Below, piece after piece: positions 7,518 to 17,136 of a stretch of 64,000 nucleotides of DNA. Within the stretch, counting starts at the first letter, position 1. Every line of letters starts with the position of its first letter. The notes below the pieces were generated by a model. It searched no databases and was not told the origin of the DNA. It worked only from the letters and a program-made list of their open reading frames with translations. The position numbers were made by a program, and so were the translations under genes. The DNA comes from Agromyces albus. GTDB taxonomy: Bacteria; Actinomycetota; Actinomycetes; Actinomycetales; Microbacteriaceae. The stretch lies in contig NZ_SDPN01000003.1 of assembly GCF_004134825.1 (NCBI RefSeq), forward strand, positions 1-64,000, given 5' to 3'.

Positions 7518-9680
7518 ATGCAAGGCAGCACCACTGGGCTCTTCCACCTGCGCAACGGAGGCACGAGCGTCATCATCGACGACCGGCACTCCCCGCTCCC
7601 CGCGATCGTCTACTGGGGTGAAGACCAGGGCGATCTCGCCGAGTCAGAGCTCGCGGCGCTCGGCGTGGCGGCACTGCCGCAACGCGTCTCGGGCGGCCTC
7701 GACCAGCCGGCCCCGCTCACGCTCATCCCGCAGGAGTCCTCGGGCTGGCTCGCGACCCCGGGGCTCAGCGGCCATCGCGACGGCCGCTCGTTCTCGACCA
7801 AGCTCGAGACGACCGCGATCGACGTCGACGAGGCATCCGGAACCGCCGAGATCACCGCGACGGATGCCGCAGCCGGCCTCGAGGCCACGATCACGCTCGA
7901 GGTCACCCCCGCGGGCCTCCTCCGCCAGCGGATCTCGCTCACGAACCGCTCACCCGAGCCCTATTCGCTCCTCGCGCTCGCACCGACGTTCCCGCTGCCC
8001 CACGACCTCGACGAGCTCTTCGACACGACGGGCAGGCACCTTCGCGAGCGGTCGCCGCAGCGACACGCGTTCACGATCGGCGGCCACGTGCGCGAGAGCC
8101 GGCGCGGCCGGCCCGGCTCCGACGCGAGCCTCCTGCTCGCCGCGGGGCGCGCCGGCTTCGGATTCGAGCGCGGGCTCGTCTACGCCGTGCACACCGCGTG
8201 GAGCGGCAACCACCGGTTGCTCGCCGAGCGCACGCCCACTGCCGAATCCTTCTTCAGCGCCGGCGAGCTCCTCGGGCCCGGCGAGATCGTGCTCGCCGAG
8301 GGCGAGACCTACACGACGCCCTGGGCGATCGGCTCGTGGGGCGACGGGCTCAATGCACTGTCGAAGCGATTCCACGATGAGTTGCGTGCGCGCCCGCAGC
8401 ATCCGCGTCGCGCCCGCCCGGTGACCCTCAACACGTGGGAGGCCGTGTACTTCGACCACGACCTCGACAAGCTCGGCGAGCTTGCCGAGCTCGCGGCATC
8501 CGTCGGGGTCGAACGCTTCGTGCTCGACGACGGCTGGTTCCTCGGCCGACGCGACGACACCGCCGGCCTCGGCGACTGGTTCGTCGACGAGACGGTCTGG
8601 CCCGCTGGGCTCGGTCCGCTCATCGAGAAGGTGCAGGGCCTCGGCATGGAGTTCGGCCTCTGGGTCGAGCCCGAGATGATCAACCTCGACAGCGAGCTCG
8701 CTCGCGAGCACCCCGACTGGATCCTGCGCGGCCGCGACGAGCTGCCGGTCCCCGCCCGGCAGCAGTACGGGCTCGACCTCGCGCACCCCGACGCGTGGTC
8801 CTACCTGCTCGAACGGCTCGACGCACTGCTGAGCGAATACGACATCGCCTACCTCAAGTGGGATCACAACCGCGACCTGCTCGAGGCCGGCGCCGCCGAC
8901 ACGGGCCGCGCTCGCGTTCACGACAACGTCGCGGCGCTCTACCGCCTGCTCGCGGCACTCAAGCAGCGCCACCCCGGGCTCGAGGTCGAGTCGTGCGCAT
9001 CGGGCGGCGCACGCGTCGACCTCGGCATCCTCGACCACACCGACCGCGTCTGGACGAGCGACACCCTCGACCCGATCGAGCGGCTGCAGATCCAGCGCTA
9101 CACGAGCCTCCTCGTGCCCACCGAGATCATGGGCGCGCACCTCACGAGCCCCGATGTGCATTCGACCCAGCGCTCGGTCTCGCTCGACTTCAGCGCCGGC
9201 ATCGCCTTCTTCGGCCACCTCGGCATCGAGTGGGACCTCACCGGGCTCGACGACGAGGGCCTCGCGGCGATCTCCCGCTGGGTCGAGCTGCACAAGCAGC
9301 ACCGCGCGCTCATCCACTCGGGCGCGCTCGTGCACGGCGACACCGCGGATGCCACCAGCGACGTGCGCGGTGTCGTGGCCGCCGACGGGGCATCCGCTCT
9401 CTTCACCTTCACCCAGGTGTCGACGAGCGTGACGTACCCGCCCGGCCGATTCACGCTCCCGGGGCTCGATCCCGACCGCCGCTACACGCTGCGCATCGTC
9501 GCCGGAAGCGTCGACGCCGGACCCGGCCAGTCGCCGCTCGCGTGGGCCGGGCAGCAGATCACGCTCACCGGCCGCCAGCTCGCGACCGCGGGGCTGCAGG
9601 CGCCCGTGCTCTTCCCGGCACAGCTCGTGCTGCTCGAACTCAGCTCCCCCCGGCTCGTCGGCGAGACCGGCGCGGCCTGA
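7518..9680 (+). CDS. Alpha-galactosidase, GH36
   Basis: A 720-residue cytosolic enzyme that releases terminal alpha-1,6-galactose from melibiose and raffinose-type sugars. An N-terminal beta-sandwich (about 1-290) precedes the TIM barrel, with VLDDGWF, GLWVEPEMIN and LKWDHNRD (nucleophile Asp449), then VESCASGGARVDLG and the acid/base in TSDTLDP (Asp515). A small C-terminal beta domain ends the chain. There is no signal peptide, so it acts on imported sugar. It is the first gene of an operon with the binding protein, two permeases and a GH13 enzyme. Length and motifs are typical of bacterial GH36. Confidence 0.95.
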   Translation: MQGSTTGLFHLRNGGTSVIIDDRHSPLPAIVYWGEDQGDLAESELAALGVAALPQRVSGGLDQPAPLTLIPQESSGWLATPGLSGHRDGRSFSTKLETTAIDVDEASGTAEITATDAAAGLEATITLEVTPAGLLRQRISLTNRSPEPYSLLALAPTFPLPHDLDELFDTTGRHLRERSPQRHAFTIGGHVRESRRGRPGSDASLLLAAGRAGFGFERGLVYAVHTAWSGNHRLLAERTPTAESFFSAGELLGPGEIVLAEGETYTTPWAIGSWGDGLNALSKRFHDELRARPQHPRRARPVTLNTWEAVYFDHDLDKLGELAELAASVGVERFVLDDGWFLGRRDDTAGLGDWFVDETVWPAGLGPLIEKVQGLGMEFGLWVEPEMINLDSELAREHPDWILRGRDELPVPARQQYGLDLAHPDAWSYLLERLDALLSEYDIAYLKWDHNRDLLEAGAADTGRARVHDNVAALYRLLAALKQRHPGLEVESCASGGARVDLGILDHTDRVWTSDTLDPIERLQIQRYTSLLVPTEIMGAHLTSPDVHSTQRSVSLDFSAGIAFFGHLGIEWDLTGLDDEGLAAISRWVELHKQHRALIHSGALVHGDTADATSDVRGVVAADGASALFTFTQVSTSVTYPPGRFTLPGLDPDRRYTLRIVAGSVDAGPGQSPLAWAGQQITLTGRQLATAGLQAPVLFPAQLVLLELSSPRLVGETGAA

Positions 9681-9728
9681 CCCTCACCACTCGCACGACC
9701 TGCACCACGAAGCGCAAGGAGGCGCACT

Positions 9729-11054
9729 ATGACGGATGACACACCACGCGGCATCCCGCACAGCTCACGACGCTCCCGGCGACGACGAGCGGTGAGCACC
9801 GTGGCGATCGCCTCGGCCGCAGCGCTGCTGCTCGCGGGCTGCGCGGCACCCGCCGGCGAGGGAGACGTCGTGACGCTCGACTTCTTCCAGTTCAAGGGCG
9901 AGGCGCTCGGTGATTTCGACGAGATCATCGCCGACTTCGAGGCGGAGAATCCCGACATCAGGGTCGTGCAGAACCTGGTGCCCGACGCCGACACGGCGAT
10001 CCGCACCCTGCTCGTGAAGAACAAGACGCCCGACGTCATCACACTCAATGGGTCGGGCTACTTCGGCCAGCTCGCCCGCGCCGGTGTCTTCCACGACTTC
10101 ACCGGCGACCCGCTCGTGGAGGAGGTCAACCCCGCGGTGCAGGAGATCCTCGCCGATCTCGGCACGTTCAACGGCGATGAGATCAACTCGCTCGGCTACG
10201 TCTCGAACGCCGACGGCATCATCTACAACCGGGAGATCTTCGCCGAGCAGGGGCTCGAGCCGCCGACGACGTGGGACGAGCTGATCGACGTCTGCGAGCA
10301 ACTGCAGGCGGCGGGCATCACTCCCTTCTACGGCACCCTCTCCGACGCGTGGACGGCGATGCCGGCGTTCAACGGCATCGGCGCGTACGAGGCAGAGGGC
10401 GGGTTCTTCGACGAACTCCGCGCACAGGGAACCGAGGTCGGACCCGAATCTCCTGTCTCATTCGAGAAAGACTTCCCCGACACCCTCGACCGTCTGCAGG
10501 AGCTGTACTCCTTCGCGCAGGAGGGGTACCGCGGCCGCGGCTACGACGACGGCAACCCGGCGTTCGCGAACGGCGAGTCCGCGATGTACCTCCAGGGCGT
10601 GTGGGCGCTCGCTCCGATCCTCGACAACAACCCCGACTTCGATGCCGGCGTCTTCCCGTATCCGACCGACGACCCCGCCGATCGGAAGCTCGTCTCGGGC
10701 GTCGACGTCACCGTGACGATCGGTCGCGACACCGACAAGTTCGACGCCGCGAGGAGATTCGTCGAGTACCTCTTCCAGCCTGACGTGATGGACGCGTTCG
10801 CGGCCTCCCAGAACATGTTCTCGGCGCACGTCGATGCGGCGCCGACCGAGAACCCGGCGCTCTCCGAGCTGCAGCCGTTCATCGACGAAGGACAGATCAC
10901 GGGATTCATCGACCACCAGATCCCGCCCGCGGTGCCGCTCGTGCCGACGATCCAGCAGTTCCTCCTCGATGGCGACGCCGACGGGGCGCTCGCCACCCTC
11001 GACAACGAGTGGCGCAAGGTCGCCGCGCGCACCATCACCGTGAGCGGAGACTGA
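9729..11054 (+). CDS. Sugar ABC transporter substrate-binding lipoprotein
   Basis: A 441-residue family 1 extracellular binding protein. A basic N-terminus, a hydrophobic stretch and the lipobox LLAGC place the lipidated Cys at about residue 38. The mature chain has the usual DIRVVQNLVPDADTAIRTLLVKNKTPDVITLNG and PTTWDELIDVCEQLQAAGITPFYG segments. AAGGAGG precedes the ATG. It delivers oligosaccharides to the two permeases that follow. The alpha-galactosidase upstream suggests raffinose-family sugars or melibiose as ligands, which is inferred from context only. Confidence 0.93.
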   Translation: MTDDTPRGIPHSSRRSRRRRAVSTVAIASAAALLLAGCAAPAGEGDVVTLDFFQFKGEALGDFDEIIADFEAENPDIRVVQNLVPDADTAIRTLLVKNKTPDVITLNGSGYFGQLARAGVFHDFTGDPLVEEVNPAVQEILADLGTFNGDEINSLGYVSNADGIIYNREIFAEQGLEPPTTWDELIDVCEQLQAAGITPFYGTLSDAWTAMPAFNGIGAYEAEGGFFDELRAQGTEVGPESPVSFEKDFPDTLDRLQELYSFAQEGYRGRGYDDGNPAFANGESAMYLQGVWALAPILDNNPDFDAGVFPYPTDDPADRKLVSGVDVTVTIGRDTDKFDAARRFVEYLFQPDVMDAFAASQNMFSAHVDAAPTENPALSELQPFIDEGQITGFIDHQIPPAVPLVPTIQQFLLDGDADGALATLDNEWRKVAARTITVSGD

Positions 11055-11056
11055 TC

Positions 11057-11998
11057 ATGGCAACCACCACGCTTCCCGACGTCGCGGGCCGCGCCTCGCG
11101 CAAGGGCGTCGACGACGGCGCCGGCAAGCGCCGCAGCGCGCTCGGGCGCGCGCTTCCCGCCTACTACTGGATGGTCGTGCCGGCCATCGTGCTGTTCGCG
11201 TTCTTCCACACCCTGCCCGTGCTCGTCGGCGTGTTCTTCAGCTTCACGAACTACGCCGGGTACGGCGCATGGGACTTCATCGGCATCTCGAACTACGTCA
11301 ACCTGTTCCAGGACGACCGGGCGCTCAGGGCCTACGGGTTCAGCTTCGGGTTCGCGATCGCCGCGACGATCCTCACGAACGTGATCGCGCTCCTGATCGC
11401 TCTCGGACTGAACGCGAAGATCGTGGCCCGCAACACGTTCCGCGGCGTCTACTTCGTGCCGTACGTGCTCGCGATCCTCGTCGTCGGCTACGTGTTCCAG
11501 TTCTTCTTCTCGAACTCGCTGCCGAAGCTGCTGCCATCGATCCCCGTGCTCGCCGACAACATCCTCTCGAACCCCGACTGGGCCTGGGTCGCGATCGTCG
11601 TGCTCGCCGTGTGGCAGGCGGCAGCGTTCTCGATCATCATCTACCTCGCAGGCTTGCAGACGATCCCGGCAGAGCTCTACGAGGCGGCATCGCTCGACGG
11701 CGCCGGCGCATTGCAGCAGTTCAGCCGAATCACCTTCCCGCTCATCAGCGCGTTCTTCACGATCAACATGGTGCTGAGCCTGAAGGGCTTCCTGCAGGTG
11801 TTCGACCACGTGGTCGCACTGACGAACGGAGGACCAGGGACGGCGACCGAGTCCATCACCCTGCTCATCTACCGGGGCGGCTTCCAGGGTGGCGAGTTCG
11901 CCTACCAGACCGCGAACGCGGTGATCTTCGTGATCGTGATCACCGTGGTCTCGCTCCTCCAGTTCCGGGTCCTTCAGCGCAGAGAGGCCGATTTCTGA
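11057..11998 (+). CDS. Sugar ABC transporter permease (MalF type)
   Basis: A 313-residue permease with six membrane helices. The EAA loop is at LYEAASLDGAGALQQFSRITFPLISAFF. The start at 11057 lies two bases after the binding-protein stop; the longer frame upstream overlaps that gene and is not used. It ends in TGATG, shared with the next gene, which indicates translational coupling. It pairs with the second permease to form the channel. Confidence 0.94.
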   Translation: MATTTLPDVAGRASRKGVDDGAGKRRSALGRALPAYYWMVVPAIVLFAFFHTLPVLVGVFFSFTNYAGYGAWDFIGISNYVNLFQDDRALRAYGFSFGFAIAATILTNVIALLIALGLNAKIVARNTFRGVYFVPYVLAILVVGYVFQFFFSNSLPKLLPSIPVLADNILSNPDWAWVAIVVLAVWQAAAFSIIIYLAGLQTIPAELYEAASLDGAGALQQFSRITFPLISAFFTINMVLSLKGFLQVFDHVVALTNGGPGTATESITLLIYRGGFQGGEFAYQTANAVIFVIVITVVSLLQFRVLQRREADF

Positions 11999-12936
11999 TG
12001 ACAACCGCAGCACCCACCACCACCTCGACGGCGGCGATGATCGCCCTCGACGACGAGATCGACACGACCGAGGGGCCGGCGGCTCGCCGTCGCCGCCGCC
12101 GCGCCGAGCAGCTCGACACCAGGAAGATCAACTGGTGGGCCACCGCGCTCATCGCGGTGTGCTCGCTGACTGTGCTCATCCCGCTCTACCTCGCCGTCGT
12201 CGTCTCCCTGAAGACGCCCGACGATCTCGCGAGCGGCACCGGATTCGAACTGCCCACGACCTGGGACTGGGCGAACTTCGGCGAGGCGTGGGAGCGCACG
12301 AACTTCCCGCAGGCCATCGCCAACACGGCCTTCATCACGGTCGGGGCGGTCGTGCTCACCCTGCTCTCGAACTCGGTCGTGTCCTATGCGATCGCGAGGA
12401 ACATCCACCGCCCGTTCTTCAAGGGCGTGTTCTTCTACCTGCTCGCGGCGCTGTTCATCCCGTTCCCGATCATCATGCTGCCGCTCGTGAAGCAGACCTC
12501 GCTCCTCGGACTCGACAACCAGACCGGGCTGATCATCCTCTACACGGTGTTCGGGCTGTCGCTGAACGTCTTCATCTACACGGCCTACATCCGCTCGATC
12601 CCGATCGAGCTCGAGGAGGCGGCACGGGTCGACGGGGCTTCGACGTGGCGGGTCTTCTGGTCGGTGATCTTCCCGCTGCTCGCGCCGATGAATGCGACCG
12701 TCGGCATCCTCACGTGCGTGTGGGCGTGGAACGACTTCATCCTTCCGCTCGTCGTGCTCTCCGACCCCGCCGCCCGCACGCTGCCCCTGGCGCAGTACAT
12801 CTTCCAGGGACAGTTCAACACCGACTACACGGTGGCATTCGCCTCGTACCTCATGGCGATGGCCCCGCTGCTGCTCATCTACGTGTTCGCACAGCGCTGG
12901 GTCATCTCCGGCGTCATGCGAGGCTCGATCAAGTGA
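11998..12936 (+). CDS. Sugar ABC transporter permease (MalG type)
   Basis: A 312-residue permease. A hydrophilic N-terminus with a run of arginines (ARRRRRRAEQL) is followed by six helices and the EAA loop ELEEAARVDGASTWRVFWSVIFPLLAP. No ATPase gene follows. In actinobacteria such importers commonly share a multitask MsiK-type ATPase encoded elsewhere, which is the likely case here. Confidence 0.94.
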   Translation: MTTAAPTTTSTAAMIALDDEIDTTEGPAARRRRRRAEQLDTRKINWWATALIAVCSLTVLIPLYLAVVVSLKTPDDLASGTGFELPTTWDWANFGEAWERTNFPQAIANTAFITVGAVVLTLLSNSVVSYAIARNIHRPFFKGVFFYLLAALFIPFPIIMLPLVKQTSLLGLDNQTGLIILYTVFGLSLNVFIYTAYIRSIPIELEEAARVDGASTWRVFWSVIFPLLAPMNATVGILTCVWAWNDFILPLVVLSDPAARTLPLAQYIFQGQFNTDYTVAFASYLMAMAPLLLIYVFAQRWVISGVMRGSIK

Positions 12937-13008
12937 CGGATGCCGCGGGCCGGGGTCTCCACCGAAGCTCGGCCCGAGTCATCCGCTCGCCCCTCAGAAA
13001 GGAACCCT

Positions 13009-14676
13009 GTGACGATCACCCAAGCTCCTGAGTCCGAGACGATCCTCGCGAAGGATCCGGACTGGTGGCGCCAGGCCGCCGTCTACCAGATCTATCCGCG
13101 CAGCTTCGCGGACTCGAACGGCGACGGCATCGGCGACCTCCCGGGCATCACCTCCCGAATTCCGTATCTCGCCGCGCTCGGCATCGACGCGGTGTGGCTC
13201 TCGCCGTTCTACCCGTCGGCCCTCGCCGACGGCGGCTACGACGTCGACGACTATCGCGACGTCGACCCGAAGCTCGGCACACTCGCCGACTTCGACGAGA
13301 TGGTCGCGGCGCTCCATGGCGCCGGCATCCGGCTCATCGTCGACATCGTGCCGAACCACTCCTCCGACCGGCACGAGTGGTTCCGTGAGGCGCTCGCCTC
13401 CCCGGCGGGCTCCGCCGCGCGCGACCGATACATCTTCCGCGACGGCATCGGCCCCGACGGCGACCAGCCGCCGAGCGACTGGGAGGGGATGTTCGGCGGC
13501 CCGGCGTGGCATCCGGTCGGCGACGGCCAGTTCTACCTGCACCTGTTCGCGCCCGAGCAGCCCGACTTCAACTGGGCGAATCCAGAGGTGCGCGAGGACT
13601 TCCTCACGACGCTCAGGTTCTGGTCGGACCGCGGCGTCGACGGCTTCCGCGTCGATGTCGCCCACGGCCTCGCGAAGGACCTCACCCACCCACTGCCGTC
13701 ACGAGCCGAGCTCGCCGACCGGCTGCTCGCCGCCGACGGCACGCACCCGCTGTGGGACCGCGAGGAGCTCAGCGAGATCTACGCCGAGTGGCGCGCGGTG
13801 TTCGACGAGTACGACCCGCCGCGCATCGCCGTCGCCGAAGCGTGGGTCGCGCCGAGCCGACGTCACCGCTACGCGCGGGCCGACAGTCTCGGGCAGGCGT
13901 TCAACTTCGACCTGCTTCGCGCCGAGTTCGATGCCGACGCGTTCCGGGCGATCATCGCCGACAACCTCGCCGCCGTTCGCGAGACGGGTTCGTCGAACAC
14001 GTGGGTGTTCTCGAACCACGACGTCGTGCGGCACGCGACGCGGTACGGACTGCCCGCGGGCGGCGGCGCCGATGGCGAGGTCGGGGCGGCGTGGCTGCTC
14101 TCGGGCGGCATCGCGCCCGAGCTCGACGCGTCGCTCGGCCTCCGCCGCGCCCGCGCCGCGACGCTGCTCATGCTCGCCCTCCCCGGCAGCGCCTACCTCT
14201 ACCAGGGCGAGGAGCTCGGCCTTCCCGAGGTCGCCGAGATCCCCGACCACGACCGGCAGGATCCCACCTTCTTCCGCAATGCCGGCGTCGAGGTCGGCCG
14301 AGACGGATGCCGCGTGCCGCTGCCCTGGACGAAGAGCGGCTCCTCGTTCGGCTTCGGCGAGGGCAGCGCGCACTTGCCGCAGCCCGTGTGGTTCGGCGAG
14401 TTCTCGGTCGAGGCGGAAGACGCCGACCCCAGCTCGACGCTGAACCTCTACCGGCGTGCGCTGTGGCTACGTCGCGACCTGCAGGATTCCGAGGAGCTCA
14501 CGTGGCTCGAGAGCGGCGCCGACTCGGTGCTCGCGTTCGAGCGACCCGGCGGATGGCGCTCGTTCACGAACTTCGGTTCGGAGCCGGCGCGGCTTCCCGA
14601 GGGCGAGGTGCTGCTCGCGAGCAGCCCGATCGAGGGCGACGTGCTGCCGCCGGCGACCACGGTCTGGTTGCGCTGA
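13009..14676 (+). CDS. GH13 alpha-glucosidase (oligo-1,6-glucosidase type)
   Basis: A 555-residue cytosolic glycoside hydrolase. VYQIYPRSFADSNGDGIGDLPGI opens the barrel. Catalytic residues are Asp216 in DGFRVDVAHG (nucleophile), Glu277 in VAEAW (acid/base) and Asp338 in SNHDVV (transition-state stabiliser). I chose the GTG at 13009 because GAAAGGA lies just before it; the longer frame from 12940 lacks a site. As the last gene of the importer operon it would cut the glucoside part of the imported sugar. Whether it prefers alpha-1,4, alpha-1,6 or sucrose linkages cannot be decided. Confidence 0.92.
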   Translation: MTITQAPESETILAKDPDWWRQAAVYQIYPRSFADSNGDGIGDLPGITSRIPYLAALGIDAVWLSPFYPSALADGGYDVDDYRDVDPKLGTLADFDEMVAALHGAGIRLIVDIVPNHSSDRHEWFREALASPAGSAARDRYIFRDGIGPDGDQPPSDWEGMFGGPAWHPVGDGQFYLHLFAPEQPDFNWANPEVREDFLTTLRFWSDRGVDGFRVDVAHGLAKDLTHPLPSRAELADRLLAADGTHPLWDREELSEIYAEWRAVFDEYDPPRIAVAEAWVAPSRRHRYARADSLGQAFNFDLLRAEFDADAFRAIIADNLAAVRETGSSNTWVFSNHDVVRHATRYGLPAGGGADGEVGAAWLLSGGIAPELDASLGLRRARAATLLMLALPGSAYLYQGEELGLPEVAEIPDHDRQDPTFFRNAGVEVGRDGCRVPLPWTKSGSSFGFGEGSAHLPQPVWFGEFSVEAEDADPSSTLNLYRRALWLRRDLQDSEELTWLESGADSVLAFERPGGWRSFTNFGSEPARLPEGEVLLASSPIEGDVLPPATTVWLR

Positions 14677-14685
14677 TTCGCAGGG

Positions 14686-14728
14686 CGAGCGGATGCCGCG
14701 GGCACGCCCTGCGCGCGGCATCCGCTCG
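14686..14728. terminator. 15-bp perfect GGATGCC hairpin
   Basis: The arms CGAGCGGATGCCGCG (14686-14700) and CGCGGCATCCGCTCG (14714-14728) pair completely around a 13-base loop, right behind the GH13 stop. No T-run follows. It probably ends or stabilises the operon message. Confidence 0.7.
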
Positions 14729-14732
14729 TCGT

Positions 14733-14738
14733 TACACT
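14733..14738 (+). promoter_or_regulatory. -10 box, leaderless start of yajQ
   Basis: TACACT lies seven bases before the ATG at 14746, just outside the hairpin. Confidence 0.45.
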
Positions 14739-14745
14739 TGGCGGC

Positions 14746-15234
14746 ATGGCAGATTCAACGTTCGACATCGTTTCCAAGGTCGACCAGATGGAGGCCGACA
14801 ACGCGCTCCACCAGGCGCAGAAAGAGGTCGCGCAGCGCTACGACTTCAAGAACGTGGGCGCGTCGATCGAGCAGTCCGGCGACAAGGTGCTGATCAAGGC
14901 CAACAGCGAAGAGCGCGCGAAGGCGATCCTCGAGGTCTACGAGGCGAAGCTCATCAAGCGCGGCATCTCGCTGCGTTCGCTCGACGCCGGCGAGCCCTTC
15001 GCCTCGGGCAAGGAATACCGCATCGAGACCACGATGAAGGCCGGCATCGACTCCGAGAACGCGAAGAAGATCAACAAGATCATCCGCGACGAGGCGCCGA
15101 AGAGCGTGAAGAGCCAGATCCAGGGCGACGAGCTGCGCGTCTCATCGAAGAGCCGCGACGACCTGCAGGCGACGATGGCGCTCCTGAAGGGCAAAGACCT
15201 CGACGTCGCGCTGCAGTTCGTGAACTTCCGCTGA
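14746..15234 (+). CDS. yajQ: YajQ family nucleotide-binding protein
   Basis: A 162-residue protein of the UPF0234 family, near-universal length. It starts [24 protein letters not shown] and ends [24 protein letters not shown], both hallmarks of the family. Two RNP-like ferredoxin folds are expected. Homologues bind c-di-GMP or nucleic acids in some bacteria, and the role in actinobacteria is not settled. It is a single-gene unit. Confidence 0.96.
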   Translation: MADSTFDIVSKVDQMEADNALHQAQKEVAQRYDFKNVGASIEQSGDKVLIKANSEERAKAILEVYEAKLIKRGISLRSLDAGEPFASGKEYRIETTMKAGIDSENAKKINKIIRDEAPKSVKSQIQGDELRVSSKSRDDLQATMALLKGKDLDVALQFVNFR

Positions 15235-15412
15235 GCGAGACCACTCGTCCCCCGGTCCCCCGGCGACGCGACTCCCCGCGCTCCGCTCTCCCGTCTCTGC
15301 GCCGCCGCCTCCACTCCGCGGCAGAGGGTGGCGTTCCGCCGGAGTGACCGAATTCGGTGCCTCCTGCGAAACGCGGCCACTCAGCGATCGGATGCCGCGA
15401 TGCCGCCGGCCC

Positions 15413-16513
15413 TCAGCTCAGGATGATGCGACGACGCACTCGCGGCACTCCGAGCGCGGCCAGGCGCGCCGCCACGGGATCCTTGTCGATCATCTCGCCC
15501 CAGTCCCACCGATCGAACCCTGCGACCTGACGACGGATCGCGTTCTCACGGTCCTTCTCGCCGATCACGAGATCGGCCGCACGTTTCGCCGCTGCGGCGG
15601 CCGCGAGAGCGGCAGCGGCCGCGACTTCCGTCTCAGCGCTGGACGCGGGCCACCGCTGCGGAGATCCCATGCCGTTCGACGACCCCGTCGCATCCCGCCG
15701 AGCCAGCGCAGACCGATACTTCCCGCGCCCGTCAGCTTCCGCGCCCACATTGACCTCCGGCCAGTAGAAGTCGAGGAACGCCCGTTTGCCGAGCTCCGGC
15801 AACCAGAGCTCGTGCTGCAGCTCGGGCTGCGCGAATCCGAGCTCCTCGATGAGGAGGCGGCTCCCGGTCTCGAGGGGCGTATCGGCGAGCGTCGTCGCAC
15901 GCTGCAGCACCGCGTCCGCCCGCTGGCTCCGGGGGTACGGCTTCAACCGTTCGTGTTCTGCGTGGAGCCGTTCGAGTGAGGTCTTGGGTGGGGCGCCGCC
16001 GAAGCGAGGAACGTGGAGCGCGGCATCCGTCGCCGTCAAGGCTGCGACGAGCGGCGCGTGTCGCGCGAGCTGTAGCAGGGTGAATTCGACGGCTGTCACC
16101 GCGCAACCGTCGACCATCACGATCTCGACGTCGCGGGTTCGAGCGACGGTGACGACGCCCTTGCGCCGACTGCCCTGCGGATCGCGTGACAACACGAACA
16201 CCTCGCTTGGCCAGGAGCCGATGACCGGCAGGCCCTTGAGGGCCGCGGCGGAGTAACTCGTGAACACCGGTGCGGTGAACGCCCGTGCGGCGGCGCGGAC
16301 GACGGTGAGGTACGCCAGTCGATCCGCCTCGGCGCCAGCAGGGGCATCCGCCTCGGTATCGACCGCCGCGATGACGTTGCGATACACGCCACGTCGCACG
16401 CGCTCGATCGTGCCGGCGGCGACCGCTGAGTAGAGCTCTGACTGGCGTCCGAGCGCTCGCACATTTCCGAACAGGATGAGGCCGTGGTCGTCGGCCGGCA
16501 GCGGATTGTTCAT
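15413..16513 (-). CDS. AbiEi-like / DUF559-like protein
   Basis: A 366-residue protein. The N-terminus (residues about 9-45, GLILFGNVRALGRQSELYSAVAAGTIERVRRGVYR) is the winged-helix typical of type IV toxin-antitoxin AbiEi antitoxins. The C-terminus has a DUF559/Vsr-like nuclease fold signature (FLDFYWPEVNVGAEADGRGKYR, then EKDRENAIRRQVAGFDRWDWGEMI). An Ala-rich insert (about 300-335) splits that domain. No AbiEii toxin lies next to it, as is common for the many solitary actinobacterial copies. The start is uncertain: ATGs at 16522 and 16513 both lack a clear ribosome site. Confidence 0.75.
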   Translation of the reverse strand: MNNPLPADDHGLILFGNVRALGRQSELYSAVAAGTIERVRRGVYRNVIAAVDTEADAPAGAEADRLAYLTVVRAAARAFTAPVFTSYSAAALKGLPVIGSWPSEVFVLSRDPQGSRRKGVVTVARTRDVEIVMVDGCAVTAVEFTLLQLARHAPLVAALTATDAALHVPRFGGAPPKTSLERLHAEHERLKPYPRSQRADAVLQRATTLADTPLETGSRLLIEELGFAQPELQHELWLPELGKRAFLDFYWPEVNVGAEADGRGKYRSALARRDATGSSNGMGSPQRWPASSAETEVAAAAALAAAAAAKRAADLVIGEKDRENAIRRQVAGFDRWDWGEMIDKDPVAARLAALGVPRVRRRIILS

Positions 16514-16731
16514 GCCGCCGAGCATGCGCGCGCCGAGGTCTGCGGATCCGCCGGGGCGAGCTGGGACGTGTGCATTCGCGAACTGGTGGCGCGGTTGAGG
16601 AGGAGTGACGCTATTCCACGGGAGACACTGAACGCGGTGCCTCCACGCGAACACGCTCCTCCTGCGCGGGATGCCGGCGAGCCAGCGCGAGTCCCTCTAA
16701 CGCGGGCGTAGGTACGGGGCGGTGCCGAGCC

Positions 16732-16737
16732 TAGGGT
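16732..16737 (+). promoter_or_regulatory. -10 box, leaderless start
   Basis: TAGGGT lies six bases before the GTG at 16744. Confidence 0.45.
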
Positions 16738-16743
16738 TGGGAT

Positions 16744-17136
16744 GTGCAGCCGCCATCTGACGACCCTGCCGCAATAGCCGGAGACGACTCGCCGCGCCCA
16801 CGCGCACCTGGCGGGCGCGGCGCCCGCTTGGGTGGTCTCGCAGTGCTGCTGGTGATCGCGATCCAGGTCGCCGTTCCCACCGTGGCACTCCTGCTTCCGC
16901 CTCCGCAACGGTTCGGGTTCCAGATGTACTCGGGACTCGGGGGTGTCGGTGTGACCGTCATCGACAGCGAGGGCGTCGAGTCCTCCTTCGAAGACGCCCT
17001 GCAACTCGTCGGAGAGCTGCGTCCGGAGATCGATTGGGTGGCGACGCTCCCCGAAACCGTGTGTGACGCCGTTCCGGATGCGGTCCGAGTGCGTGTAGAG
17101 CAATCGGACCGGGAACGGACGGTGGAATGCGACTGA
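16744..17136 (+). CDS. Small membrane-anchored protein, HTTM partner
   Basis: A 130-residue protein. A cytosolic Pro/Arg-rich start, one membrane helix at about residues 30-50 and an outer domain of about 75 residues containing FGFQMYSGLGGVGVTVIDSEG. Two Cys residues, one in ETVCDAV and one in the tail VECD, could form a disulphide. The GTG start is fixed by the -10 box. It overlaps the HTTM gene by ten bases, so they form one unit. I do not recognise a named family. Confidence 0.7.
   Translation: MQPPSDDPAAIAGDDSPRPRAPGGRGARLGGLAVLLVIAIQVAVPTVALLLPPPQRFGFQMYSGLGGVGVTVIDSEGVESSFEDALQLVGELRPEIDWVATLPETVCDAVPDAVRVRVEQSDRERTVECD

Noticed and set aside
12937-13008. Terminator between the second permease and the GH13 gene
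   Set aside because: Only a 6-bp GGGCCG/CGGCCC stem with a 17-base loop; too weak.
15235-15412. Small gene or RNA behind yajQ
   Set aside because: No ORF with normal codon use and no convincing stem-loop with T-run.
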